Assembly (NCBI RefSeq): GCF_007858255.1
Contig: NZ_VFEU01000013.1
Span: forward strand, 61,709 to 125,708
Origin: Pseudomonas rhodesiae
GTDB lineage: Bacteria; Pseudomonadota; Gammaproteobacteria; Pseudomonadales; Pseudomonadaceae
Direction: 5' to 3'
DNA length: 64,000 nt
Shown here piece by piece: positions 42,228 to 49,964 of this stretch. The notes under the pieces were generated by a model that saw nothing but the letters and a program-made list of their open reading frames with translations, ran no database searches and had not been told where the DNA came from. Position 1 is the first letter of the stretch; the number at the start of each line of letters is the position of its first letter. Position numbers and translations under genes: made by a program.

Positions 42228-43625
42228 ATGAATCTAAGCGAGCCCATCAACGCCCATCGTGTCGGCCAGGCCGTCGGCAACTATCGTTGGACTATCTGCG
42301 CGATGCTGTTTTTCGCCACCACCGTCAACTACCTCGATCGCCAGGTGCTGAGCCTGCTGGCCCCGCAGTTGTCGACGCAGTTCGGCTGGAGCAATACCGA
42401 TTACGCCAACATCGCCGCCGTGTTCCAGTTCGTGTACGCGATTTCGATGCTGTTCGCCGGGCGCTTTGTCGATAAGATCGGCACCAAGGCCGCTTATGTG
42501 ATTGCCATCGGCATCTGGTCCACCGGCGCGATCATGCACGCGTTTTCCGTGCCGATGGGCGAGGGCATCGCCGCTATCAGCGGTGCTATCGGCCTGGCAG
42601 TGATCCCGGTGTCGATCGCCGGTTTTATGCTGTCCCGCGCGGTACTGGCCATTGGCGAGGCGGGTAATTTCCCGATTGCGATCAAAGCCACTGCCGAATA
42701 CTTCCCCAAGAAAGAACGCTCCCTAGCCACTGGTATCTTCAACTCCGGTGCCAACGTCGGTGCGATCCTGGCGCCGATCTGCGTGCCGCTGATCGCCGGT
42801 TTGTGGGGCTGGGAAGCGGCATTCATGGTGATCGGCATGCTCGGTTTCGTGTGGGTGGCGGTCTGGGTCGGGCTGTATAAAAAGCCTGAGGATCAGAAGC
42901 GCCTTTCGGCCGAGGAGTTGGCTTACATCCGTAGCGACCAGACCGTGCAGCCGTTCGCCACTGCACCGGCCACTGGCAAAAAAGTCTCGTGGTTCAGGTT
43001 GCTCACCTACCGCCAGACCTGGGCCTTTGCCTTCGGCAAGTTCATGACCGACGGCGTGTGGTGGTTCTTCCTGTTCTGGCTGCCCACCTACCTGGCGGCG
43101 CAATACGGCATGAAAGGCGCCGATATCGTGATGCCCCTGGCCGTGCTGTACAGCATGACCATGGTCGGCAGCATCGGCGGCGGCTGGTTCCCCAGCTACT
43201 TTATGGCCCGTGGCGACGCGCCTTATGACGGCCGCATGAAGGCCATGCTGGTGATCGCACTGTTCCCGCTGGTGGTATTGCTGGCGCAGCCTTTGGGCTA
43301 CATCAGCTTCTGGGTGCCGGTACTGTTGATCGGTGTGGGCGCCTCGGCGCACCAGGCATGGTCGTGCAATATCTTCACCACGGTTTCCGACATGTTCCCG
43401 CAAAAGACCGTCGCCTCCGTGGTCGGTATCGGCGGCATGGCCGGTGGGCTGGGTGGGGTGGTGATGACCAAGATCGGCGGCTGGGTGTTCGACTATTACA
43501 AGTCCATCAATGACATCCACACCGGCTACATGATCATGTTCGCGATCTGCGCCCTGGCTTACCTCACCGCGTGGAGCGTGATGAAAGCGCTGGTGCCGCG
43601 CCACAAGGAAATCACTGACCTGTAA
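42228..43625 (+). CDS. MFS transporter, hexuronate/sugar-acid type (ExuT-like)
   Basis: A 465-residue anion:cation symporter-family MFS protein. YRWTICAMLFFATTVNYLDRQVLSLLAPQL is the ExuT/GudP helix-1 signature, followed by FAGRFVDKIGTKAAY, AIGEAGNFPIAIKATAEYFPKKERSLATGIFNSGANVG and GVWWFFLFWLPTYL. Members carry galacturonate, glucuronate, glucarate or galactarate into the cell. In-frame ATG codons exist upstream (42195), but the conserved N-terminus begins at MNLSEPIN. No catabolic genes for uronic acids are adjacent, so it may be a stand-alone uptake gene regulated from elsewhere. Confidence 0.88.
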   Translation: MNLSEPINAHRVGQAVGNYRWTICAMLFFATTVNYLDRQVLSLLAPQLSTQFGWSNTDYANIAAVFQFVYAISMLFAGRFVDKIGTKAAYVIAIGIWSTGAIMHAFSVPMGEGIAAISGAIGLAVIPVSIAGFMLSRAVLAIGEAGNFPIAIKATAEYFPKKERSLATGIFNSGANVGAILAPICVPLIAGLWGWEAAFMVIGMLGFVWVAVWVGLYKKPEDQKRLSAEELAYIRSDQTVQPFATAPATGKKVSWFRLLTYRQTWAFAFGKFMTDGVWWFFLFWLPTYLAAQYGMKGADIVMPLAVLYSMTMVGSIGGGWFPSYFMARGDAPYDGRMKAMLVIALFPLVVLLAQPLGYISFWVPVLLIGVGASAHQAWSCNIFTTVSDMFPQKTVASVVGIGGMAGGLGGVVMTKIGGWVFDYYKSINDIHTGYMIMFAICALAYLTAWSVMKALVPRHKEITDL

Positions 43626-43631
43626 GTGAAC

Positions 43632-43660
43632 CTGCCGGAGCGGTTGGACCGCTCCGGCAG
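43632..43660. terminator. Bidirectional terminator-like hairpin
   Basis: CTGCCGGAGCGG-TTGGA-CCGCTCCGGCAG: twelve perfect base pairs with a 5-nt loop, placed exactly in the 42-bp gap between the convergent transporter and sorbosone-dehydrogenase-like genes. There is no T-run on either side, so termination may be partial or the hairpin may mainly protect the 3' ends. Confidence 0.6.
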
Positions 43661-43667
43661 TGCGCGA

Positions 43668-44960
43668 TCAACGGTTGCGCGTTACCCGCCACACGGTGTT
43701 GGCCAAGTCATCGGCGATGATCAATGCGCCTTTCGGATCCACCGTCACCCCCACTGGGCGCCCTCGGGTTTTGCCATCTTCCCCGCGAAAACCGGTGGCG
43801 AAGTCCACGGGCTCGCCCGCCGGTTTACCGTCCTTGAATGGCACGAAGATCACTTTGTAGCCCACCGGCTGATCGCGGTTCCAACTGCCGTGCTCGCCGA
43901 CGAACACACCGTCGGCAAAGCGTTCGCCCATGGCCGGGATGGAAAAGTCCACGCCCAGGGCGGCCACATGGGAACCCAGGCTGTAGTCGGGTTTGATCGC
44001 CGCCGCGACCTTCGCCGGGTTCTGCGGTTGCGCCCGTGGGTCGACGTTCTGGCCCCAGTAGCTGTAGGGCCAGCCGTAGAACGCGCCTTCACGTACGGAG
44101 GTGAGGTAATCCGGCACCAGGTCGGGGCCGAGTTCGTCGCGTTCGTTGACGACTGTCCACAATTGCCCGGAATCCGGTTGGATCGTCAGCGCGGTGGGGT
44201 TGCGCAAACCGGTGGCGTAGGGTTTATGCGCGCCGGTCTGGGCATCGATCTGCCAGACCATGGCACGGTCGATCTCCACTTCCATGCCCCGCTCGGTGAT
44301 GTTGCTGTTGGAACCGATCCCCACATACAACTGACGACCGTCGGCACTCACCGCCAGGGATTTGGTCCAGTGGTGGTTGATCTGCGCCGGCAGGTCGGTG
44401 ACTTTGACCGGCGCGCCGCTGGCCTTGGTCTGGCCATCGCTGTAGTCGAACCGCACCAGCGCATCCTGGTTGGCCACGTACAGTTTGCCGTCGGCGAAGG
44501 CCAGGCCGTAGGGCGCGTTGAGGTTATCGGCGAATACGGTCTTGAGTTCATAAGTGCCATCGCCGTCGGCGTCGCGCAGCAGCGTCAGGCGGTTGCCGCT
44601 CTTGACCTGGGTGTTGCCCTGGGCCTTGATCACGCTGGCGATCACGTCCTTGGGCTTGAGCTTGGCCGCGCTGCCGCCACGGCCTTCTGCGACAAGGATA
44701 TCGCCGTTGGGCAGCACCAGGGTCTGGCGTGGGATGGCAAGGTCAGTGGCGATTGCCGTGATGCTGAAACCCTCCGGTACGGTGGGTTTCTGCTCGCCCC
44801 ATGGGGTTGGCTCGGCGATTTTCATGCTCGGCAGCAGGCTGCTCTGTTGTTCCGGCAGTTTGGGGTCGGGGCCGCGGGCCTGGGTTTTGTCGCCTTCGGC
44901 GCCGCAAGCGCTCAGCAGCAGGGCGGCGCTGAGCACGGTCAATGGGAAGCAGGTTTTCAT
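43668..44960 (-). CDS. Sorbosone dehydrogenase-like (PQQ-type beta-propeller) lipoprotein
   Basis: A 430-residue exported protein. The signal peptide ends in the lipobox LLLSAC (Cys at ~18), so it is a lipoprotein. The mature part is a six-bladed beta-propeller of the GDH/L-sorbosone dehydrogenase family: LAIPRQTLVLPNGDILVAEGR, NAPYGLAFADGKLYVANQDALVRFDY, QINHHWTKSLAVSADGRQLYVGIGSNSN, GLRNPTALTIQPDSGQLWTVVNERDELGPDLVPDYLT and EHGSWNRDQPVGYKVIFVPF. Members oxidise aldoses or sorbosone with PQQ in the periplasm; the substrate here is unknown. GGAGGT 5 nt before the ATG fixes the start, which overlaps the DUF2231 stop (ATGA). Confidence 0.87.
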   Translation of the reverse strand: MKTCFPLTVLSAALLLSACGAEGDKTQARGPDPKLPEQQSSLLPSMKIAEPTPWGEQKPTVPEGFSITAIATDLAIPRQTLVLPNGDILVAEGRGGSAAKLKPKDVIASVIKAQGNTQVKSGNRLTLLRDADGDGTYELKTVFADNLNAPYGLAFADGKLYVANQDALVRFDYSDGQTKASGAPVKVTDLPAQINHHWTKSLAVSADGRQLYVGIGSNSNITERGMEVEIDRAMVWQIDAQTGAHKPYATGLRNPTALTIQPDSGQLWTVVNERDELGPDLVPDYLTSVREGAFYGWPYSYWGQNVDPRAQPQNPAKVAAAIKPDYSLGSHVAALGVDFSIPAMGERFADGVFVGEHGSWNRDQPVGYKVIFVPFKDGKPAGEPVDFATGFRGEDGKTRGRPVGVTVDPKGALIIADDLANTVWRVTRNR

Positions 44961-45370
44961 CGGGCACCTCCGGTGCGCAGGCCGGTCCAGGTGGCGAGGA
45001 TCGCCAGCACGGTCACAATGGCCGACAGCACCAGGCCGGCGGGCATCATGGCGTAAGCGTCCTTGGCGTGCTGAAACGCATCGATCAACCCCAGCACCCA
45101 AGTGACCAACAGCAGCACATAAACGACGGGCCGCCCGGCTTTGTGGGTCGCGCGCAGCAGGTTGACCAACGCGAACAGCAGCGCCAAACCACAGAAGACC
45201 AGCGCACCGGCAATCAGCCAGGACGCGAAGTTGGCCCACTGAATCTGAAAGGTCTGGGCGTAGGCAATGTCACTGAGCAACGCGCCCAAAAATAGCGGCA
45301 CGCCGCCGGCCAGCAAGGTCGCGTGCAACGGACCTGGCCGACTATCGGGGTAGGTGGGGAGGGTGGTCAT
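44957..45370 (-). CDS. DUF2231 membrane protein
   Basis: A 137-residue protein with four hydrophobic segments (about 20-38, 48-70, 80-97, 108-128) and the DUF2231 pattern PGPLHATLLAGGVPLFLGALLSDIAY. Proteins of this kind are often encoded with PQQ or cytochrome-type periplasmic dehydrogenases and are thought to be membrane partners for electron transfer, but no haem or quinone ligand set is obvious here. Coupled by a 4-nt overlap to the sorbosone dehydrogenase-like gene, so the two probably form one unit. Confidence 0.82.
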   Translation of the reverse strand: MTTLPTYPDSRPGPLHATLLAGGVPLFLGALLSDIAYAQTFQIQWANFASWLIAGALVFCGLALLFALVNLLRATHKAGRPVVYVLLLVTWVLGLIDAFQHAKDAYAMMPAGLVLSAIVTVLAILATWTGLRTGGAR

Positions 45371-45566
45371 AGGGTAAGCGGCTCCTTACTTGTTCGGCGC
45401 CCTGGGCTCAGGGGTGCGATGACTTCGCATAGGAAAGGAACGCGTCATTTGTAGGAAAGTTCATAGATGTTATGCCGAGGATACGTGTCGAAATATTATG
45501 AACCGCGTTGCGTGTTCCTCGGCCCAAGCCCTTATGATCTCGCCCTCACTCAGCCCAGGCCCTTCC

Positions 45567-46595
45567 ATGACCCACCCTCGCATCGGCTTTGCCTGCCAAT
45601 ACAAGCACCCCGACCGCCAGCTCTCGACCGGTGCCCTGAAACTTATCGAAGGTCCATTCAACCCGCGTACCACCACGTTGCGCTGGATGGACAGCGTCGA
45701 CCCCAGCGTCGCCCGCGACAAATTGGTGGAGGTGGTCACCCACAACCTGGCGGCGCAATTGCAGCTGTTGGCGTACGTCGCCACGCTGCCGCCGACCCTG
45801 CGCATGTTGCGCCTGAGCAGCGATCTGCTGCCGTTTTACAGCCACCCCAAAGTGGCGGGCGTCTACCGCGACCCGGCCATCCAACAGCAACTGATCGAAG
45901 GCTTCGCCGCCATCGGCGAGTTGGCGCGGGCCTCGGACATTCGCCTGTCGTTTCATCCCGGCCAGTACTGCGTGCTCGGCTCGGAAAACCCCAATGTGGT
46001 GGAAAACAGCGTGGCCGAATTTGAGTACCACGCCGATATGATCCGCATGATGGGCTATGGCCGGCGCTTCCAGGATCTCAAATGCAACGTGCATATCGCC
46101 GGCCGCCTGGGCGTGGAAGGTACACGCGCGGTGTGGGCGCGGCTGTCGGAGGTGGCGCGTCACTGCATTACCTTCGAAAACGATGAAAAGACCTACGGCC
46201 TGGATCACTGCCTGCAAGTCGCCGATCTGGCCCCGGTGGTACTCGATATCCACCATTGCTGGATTCATGAGCAGGCCTATATCGACCCCGATTCCCCACG
46301 GGTCGCCCGGGTGATCGACAGCTGGCGCGGCGTGCGCCCGACCATGCACTACTCCCAGCCTCAAGAGCGTCTGCAAGACCTGGGTTTTGACGCCGAACGC
46401 AAGCTGGAGATGGATGCGCTGTTGCAGGTGGTGTCCAAGCGTGACCTGTACGCCCATAGCGAACAGATGTGGAACCGCTGGACCAACGACTACGCCCTGC
46501 AGTTCCTGGATCGCTTCGACATCATGCTGGAGGCCAAGGATAAGAACGTGGCATCGTTGGCGTTCTACGAGTATTGGCAATCCCAGGCCACGTGA
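45567..46595 (+). CDS. uvsE: UV DNA damage endonuclease UvsE (UVDE)
   Basis: A 342-residue UVDE-family TIM-barrel nuclease, which nicks 5' to UV photoproducts and some other lesions with metal ions at the active site. It starts RIGFACQYKHPD. Family elements: LRLSSDLLPFYSHP, IRLSFHPGQYCVLGSENPNVVENSV, ITFENDEKTYGLDHCLQVAD and VVLDIHHCWIH (metal-binding His/Asp), PTMHYSQPQER, YAHSEQM and DIMLEAKDKN. In-frame upstream ATGs add poorly conserved residues. Two further genes follow with short or overlapping junctions (small kinase, nucleotidyltransferase). UVDE is uncommon in proteobacteria, so this is a notable repair gene. Confidence 0.9.
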   Translation: MTHPRIGFACQYKHPDRQLSTGALKLIEGPFNPRTTTLRWMDSVDPSVARDKLVEVVTHNLAAQLQLLAYVATLPPTLRMLRLSSDLLPFYSHPKVAGVYRDPAIQQQLIEGFAAIGELARASDIRLSFHPGQYCVLGSENPNVVENSVAEFEYHADMIRMMGYGRRFQDLKCNVHIAGRLGVEGTRAVWARLSEVARHCITFENDEKTYGLDHCLQVADLAPVVLDIHHCWIHEQAYIDPDSPRVARVIDSWRGVRPTMHYSQPQERLQDLGFDAERKLEMDALLQVVSKRDLYAHSEQMWNRWTNDYALQFLDRFDIMLEAKDKNVASLAFYEYWQSQAT

Positions 46596-46615
46596 AGACA
46601 AAGGAGTTTCCTCCC

Positions 46616-47095
46616 ATGCCCACTCTGCACCTGTTGTGCGGCAAGATCGCCTCCGGCAAGTCCACACTGGCCAGGCGCCTGGTGGCTGAACACCGTGCGA
46701 TCCTGCTCAGCGAAGACACGTGGCTGGCGCAACTGTACCCCGGTGAAGTGTTGTCCATCGCTGACTACCTGCGCTGTGCGCAACGCATGCGTGGGGTGGT
46801 GGGGCCACTGGTAATCGACCTGCTCAAGTCCGGCGTCAATGTGGTGCTGGATTTTCCGGCCAACACCCTGGCCAATCGCGAATGGCTGTTGAGCCTGGCC
46901 CACAGCGCCCAAGTGCCGCACTGCCTGCACTACCTGGAACTGGACGACGCCACCTGCCGCGCCCGCCTGCATGCGCGCAATGCCGGCGGCGAACACGACT
47001 TTGCCGCCACCGACGCCGAGTTCGACCTGATCACCCGGCACTTCTGCGTGCCGAGCGAGGCTGAGGGGCTGGTGATTGAAGTGCATCGGCCGTGA
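46616..47095 (+). CDS. Small P-loop kinase (AAA/zeta-toxin-like ATPase)
   Basis: A 159-residue P-loop protein: Walker A in LLCGKIASGKSTLARRL at the N-terminus, LLSEDTWLAQLYPG (a substrate-binding Asp like that of nucleoside/antibiotic kinases), VVLDFPANTLANREWL (Walker B region) and RARLHARNAGGEHDF (lid Arg residues). The fold matches the AAA_33/chloramphenicol phosphotransferase-like group that phosphorylates small hydroxyl substrates; the substrate is unknown. AAGGAG 9 nt upstream fixes the start. It is 20 bp after uvsE and overlaps the next gene by 4 nt (GTGA). Confidence 0.85.
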   Translation: MPTLHLLCGKIASGKSTLARRLVAEHRAILLSEDTWLAQLYPGEVLSIADYLRCAQRMRGVVGPLVIDLLKSGVNVVLDFPANTLANREWLLSLAHSAQVPHCLHYLELDDATCRARLHARNAGGEHDFAATDAEFDLITRHFCVPSEAEGLVIEVHRP

Positions 47096-47886
47096 GCGTG
47101 TCAGCGTCACAAGGCCTGGACACCGAGGGTTTTATCCTCACCGTGGCGCAGGTGCCTGTACAGGCTGAGTATCAGTCGGTGTTGGCGGATGCCTGCTCAC
47201 TGCTGTCGCAGCAAACGTTGGGGCTCGATGGCTTGTACGTTTACGGCAGCGTCGCACGGGGTGACGCGACGCCCGGCCAGTCCGACCTGGACCTTACACT
47301 GGTACTGCGCGAGCCGCAGACCCCGCAGGTAGCAGAGCAATTGGAACGCGTTCGCCGTGAACTTGAACGGCGTCACCCGCACGTCACCAAAGTCGACTTC
47401 GATATCGGCGAGCGCGCGCAGGTCATGGCGGTTGAAAACCGCAACCTTTGGGGGTTTTGGCTCAAGCATCAGTGTCGTTGTATTTGGGGCAATGACCTCT
47501 GCGTCCATTTCGAGCGGTTTCGCCCATGCCGTGAAATCGCGCTGGCGTTGAATGGTGACGTCTATTCGGTATTGAACAGCTATATCTGCGCTATTGGGCA
47601 AACGGTTATCGAGGCGGATCGGCTGCGCTTGCAGCGTGAAGCGTCACGCAAACTGATCAGGGCGACGCAGATATTGCGCTCGGAAGCGGCAACGATGTGG
47701 CCACAAACACTGGAAGAGCATGTGGCGATGTTCCTCCAGAGCCACCCGGCGATGGTCACCCAGGTAGCGTTCTTTCTGTTTGAAGCGCGCAACCCTGGCG
47801 CCGCGGGCGATCAGTTCTGCGCGCGGCTGCAGGTATTTGTGGAGTGGTTGGTTTCACAGCAGCGCGAAACCCTCCTCAGGACTTAA
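47092..47886 (+). CDS. Nucleotidyltransferase-domain protein (aminoglycoside adenylyltransferase-like)
   Basis: A 264-residue protein starting at GTG inside the stop of the kinase gene (GTGA overlap). The nucleotidyltransferase signature is clear: LYVYGSVARGDATPGQSDLDLTLVL, the G-S-x(n)-D-x-D motif with two metal-binding Asp, then a third acidic position in KVDFDIGE. The C-terminal helical half (LNSYICAIGQTVIEADRLRLQREASRKLIRATQIL) resembles the substrate-binding part of ANT/KNT enzymes. It would transfer a nucleotide to a small molecule, protein or RNA; there is no evidence which. No HEPN partner gene is next to it, so a MNT/HEPN toxin-antitoxin pair is unlikely. Confidence 0.83.
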   Translation: MSVSASQGLDTEGFILTVAQVPVQAEYQSVLADACSLLSQQTLGLDGLYVYGSVARGDATPGQSDLDLTLVLREPQTPQVAEQLERVRRELERRHPHVTKVDFDIGERAQVMAVENRNLWGFWLKHQCRCIWGNDLCVHFERFRPCREIALALNGDVYSVLNSYICAIGQTVIEADRLRLQREASRKLIRATQILRSEAATMWPQTLEEHVAMFLQSHPAMVTQVAFFLFEARNPGAAGDQFCARLQVFVEWLVSQQRETLLRT

Positions 47887-49816
47887 ACCGCCCCACCAAT
47901 CCATTCAACTCATCCGACAGCTTCGACAGGCGCCCTGAGTCATCCTGGGCCGAGTTGGCCAGGCTTTCCACCAAACGTGCTTCGTCGTAGATCTGCTGGA
48001 TATGCCGGTTGATCTCTTCAGCCACGCTGTGTTGTTCCTCGGCGGCGGCAGAGATTTGCAGGTTCTGGTCGCGGATTTCGTTGACCGAGGTCTGGATGCC
48101 TTCGAAGCTGTCCCGCGCGTTTTCGATGGACGACACGCTGGCTTTGGACAGGTCCATGCAGCTGTCCATCTTCTGGGTGACTTCCTGGGTTTTGCTTTCC
48201 AGGGTGCCGAGCAGGTGCTCGATCTCGCCCGTGGAGTCGGAGGTGCGCTTGGCCAGGGCGCGGACTTCGTCGGCCACCACGGCAAAGCCGCGGCCCTGGT
48301 CGCCGGCACGGGCCGCTTCGATGGCAGCGTTGAGGGCCAGCAGGTTGGTCTGTTCGGCAATCGCGCGGATGGTGCCGAGGATTTGGTTGATGCTGCGGCT
48401 GCCGGCCTCCAGCTCGACCATGGCCTGGGACGACTCGCTCAAGCGGCGGCCCAGGCGGTTGACGTTGTCGGTGGTCGCTTCGATCTGTTGTTTGCCCTCG
48501 GCCACGCGGCGGTGGCCATTCTCGGCGGATTCGGCCGCGCCGCTGCAGGAGCGGGCGACTTCGTTGGCGGTGGCCACCATTTCATTGAATGCAGTGGACA
48601 CCAGTTCTACCGCCTCGCGCTGGCGACCGGCAGCCTCGTTCATGTTGTGGGCCACCTCGCTGTTGACCTTCGACGCGTTATGCAGGTTGGCCGAGGCCGC
48701 GCCGATGTGCTGGATCAACTGGCGAATGGCGGCGAGAAACTTGTTGAACCAGCCGGCCAGTTCGGCAGTTTCGTCCTTGCCGTGTACCCGCAGCTCATGG
48801 CGCAAGTCGCCTTCGCCCTCGGCAATCGACTGCAAGCCGGTGCTGACCTGGCCGATCGGCTTGACGATCACTTTGGAGAACGCTGCGGCGATCAGGCCGA
48901 AAATCAACACCAGCACGCCGACGATGATGGCGGTGAGGTAGGTCATGCGCGTGGCCTCGGCCATCACTTCGCTTTTTTCGATCAGGCCGATATAACGCCA
49001 GCCCAGGCCGGGAGAAGTCCACACGTTGGCCATGTAGCGCACGCCGTCGATCTCCACTTCGGTGGAGCCTTGCGTGGTTTGCGCCAATTGCGCGTAGGCC
49101 GTACCCAAGTCTTTCAGCGGTTTGAAGTTGTGGGCGGCGTCCCGTGGGTCGACCAGCACCACGCCGTCCTCAATCAACATCACGTAACCGCTGTCGCCGA
49201 GCTTGATGCTCTTGACCAGTTCGGTCAGGTTCTTCAGCGACACGCTGACCACGAATACCCCTTTGGGTTTGCCAGCGCTGTCGAGCATGGCGCGCGCGGT
49301 GCCTACCAGGGCCACGTCGTCTTTATCGTAGTAATAGGCCGGCGTGCGCACGGTCTTGCCGGGGCTGGCCATCGCCGCTTTGTACCAGGGGCGTGCGCGC
49401 GGGTCGTATTTGGCCAGTTGCGGATCGTCCGGCCATTTGGCGTAGGTGCCGTCCTCCAGACCGATGGACAGGATCGCCGCCGCCGGGTGGGTGGCGCCAT
49501 AGCGGGCGAAGCGCTCGATCACCGTTTGCGCTTCGGCGGGCAGCGGTTGGGCGGCCGCGTCGGCGGGTTGGTAATTCTTTAGCGTGTTGACCGAGGTGTA
49601 TACAGAATCCGTGGCCATTTGATCGACGTTCTGCAGCGTGCCGTCGAAGAACTGGCGGATATTGCCATCGATCTGGCGGATTTCCCGGGTACTGCCGTCG
49701 ATGAACTGATCCACCGCCTGAGTCCGGGTGTTCATCACTGAGATGACGGCCACCAGGCTCACTGGGATAAACGCAACCGAAACAAAAGCCAGCACAAGCT
49801 TATTTTTTATTTTCAT
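47876..49816 (-). CDS. Methyl-accepting chemotaxis protein with dCache sensor
   Basis: A 646-residue receptor: membrane segment 1 (~8-28), a double-Cache periplasmic domain (~35-290) with DPRARPWYKAAMASPGKTVRTPAYYYDKDDVALVGTARAM-type pattern, membrane segment 2 (~295-315), HAMP (KPIGQVSTGLQSIAEGEGDLRHELRV), and an MCP signalling domain with tip AEQTNLLALNAAIEAARAGDQGRGFAVVADEVRALAKR. Cache domains of this kind often bind amino acids, polyamines or organic acids; the ligand residues are not diagnostic to me. Overlaps the 3' end of the convergent nucleotidyltransferase gene by 11 bp. Start at MKIKNKL is the conserved one. Confidence 0.92.
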   Translation of the reverse strand: MKIKNKLVLAFVSVAFIPVSLVAVISVMNTRTQAVDQFIDGSTREIRQIDGNIRQFFDGTLQNVDQMATDSVYTSVNTLKNYQPADAAAQPLPAEAQTVIERFARYGATHPAAAILSIGLEDGTYAKWPDDPQLAKYDPRARPWYKAAMASPGKTVRTPAYYYDKDDVALVGTARAMLDSAGKPKGVFVVSVSLKNLTELVKSIKLGDSGYVMLIEDGVVLVDPRDAAHNFKPLKDLGTAYAQLAQTTQGSTEVEIDGVRYMANVWTSPGLGWRYIGLIEKSEVMAEATRMTYLTAIIVGVLVLIFGLIAAAFSKVIVKPIGQVSTGLQSIAEGEGDLRHELRVHGKDETAELAGWFNKFLAAIRQLIQHIGAASANLHNASKVNSEVAHNMNEAAGRQREAVELVSTAFNEMVATANEVARSCSGAAESAENGHRRVAEGKQQIEATTDNVNRLGRRLSESSQAMVELEAGSRSINQILGTIRAIAEQTNLLALNAAIEAARAGDQGRGFAVVADEVRALAKRTSDSTGEIEHLLGTLESKTQEVTQKMDSCMDLSKASVSSIENARDSFEGIQTSVNEIRDQNLQISAAAEEQHSVAEEINRHIQQIYDEARLVESLANSAQDDSGRLSKLSDELNGLVGRFKS

Positions 49817-49938
49817 CGAGACGACCATCAGCGTGGAGGGCGGCCAAATCGCCACGCCCCTGAACAGGGCGAGGCGATTTGCTATCACTGCTGTTTCGGC
49901 GCGCTCTTGGTAAACCTTTAGGGTTTTTTGTACACAAT

Positions 49939-49953
49939 ACAATCAACGATTGT
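49939..49953. promoter_or_regulatory. 15-bp inverted repeat upstream of dCache MCP
   Basis: ACAATC-AAC-GATTGT, a 6-3-6 perfect inverted repeat, ~125 bp upstream of the MCP start and just beyond the stop codon of the nitrate reductase gene. It is AT-rich relative to its surroundings. Either an operator for the MCP or a chance palindrome. Confidence 0.25.
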
Positions 49954-49964
49954 TCTGTATCCAA

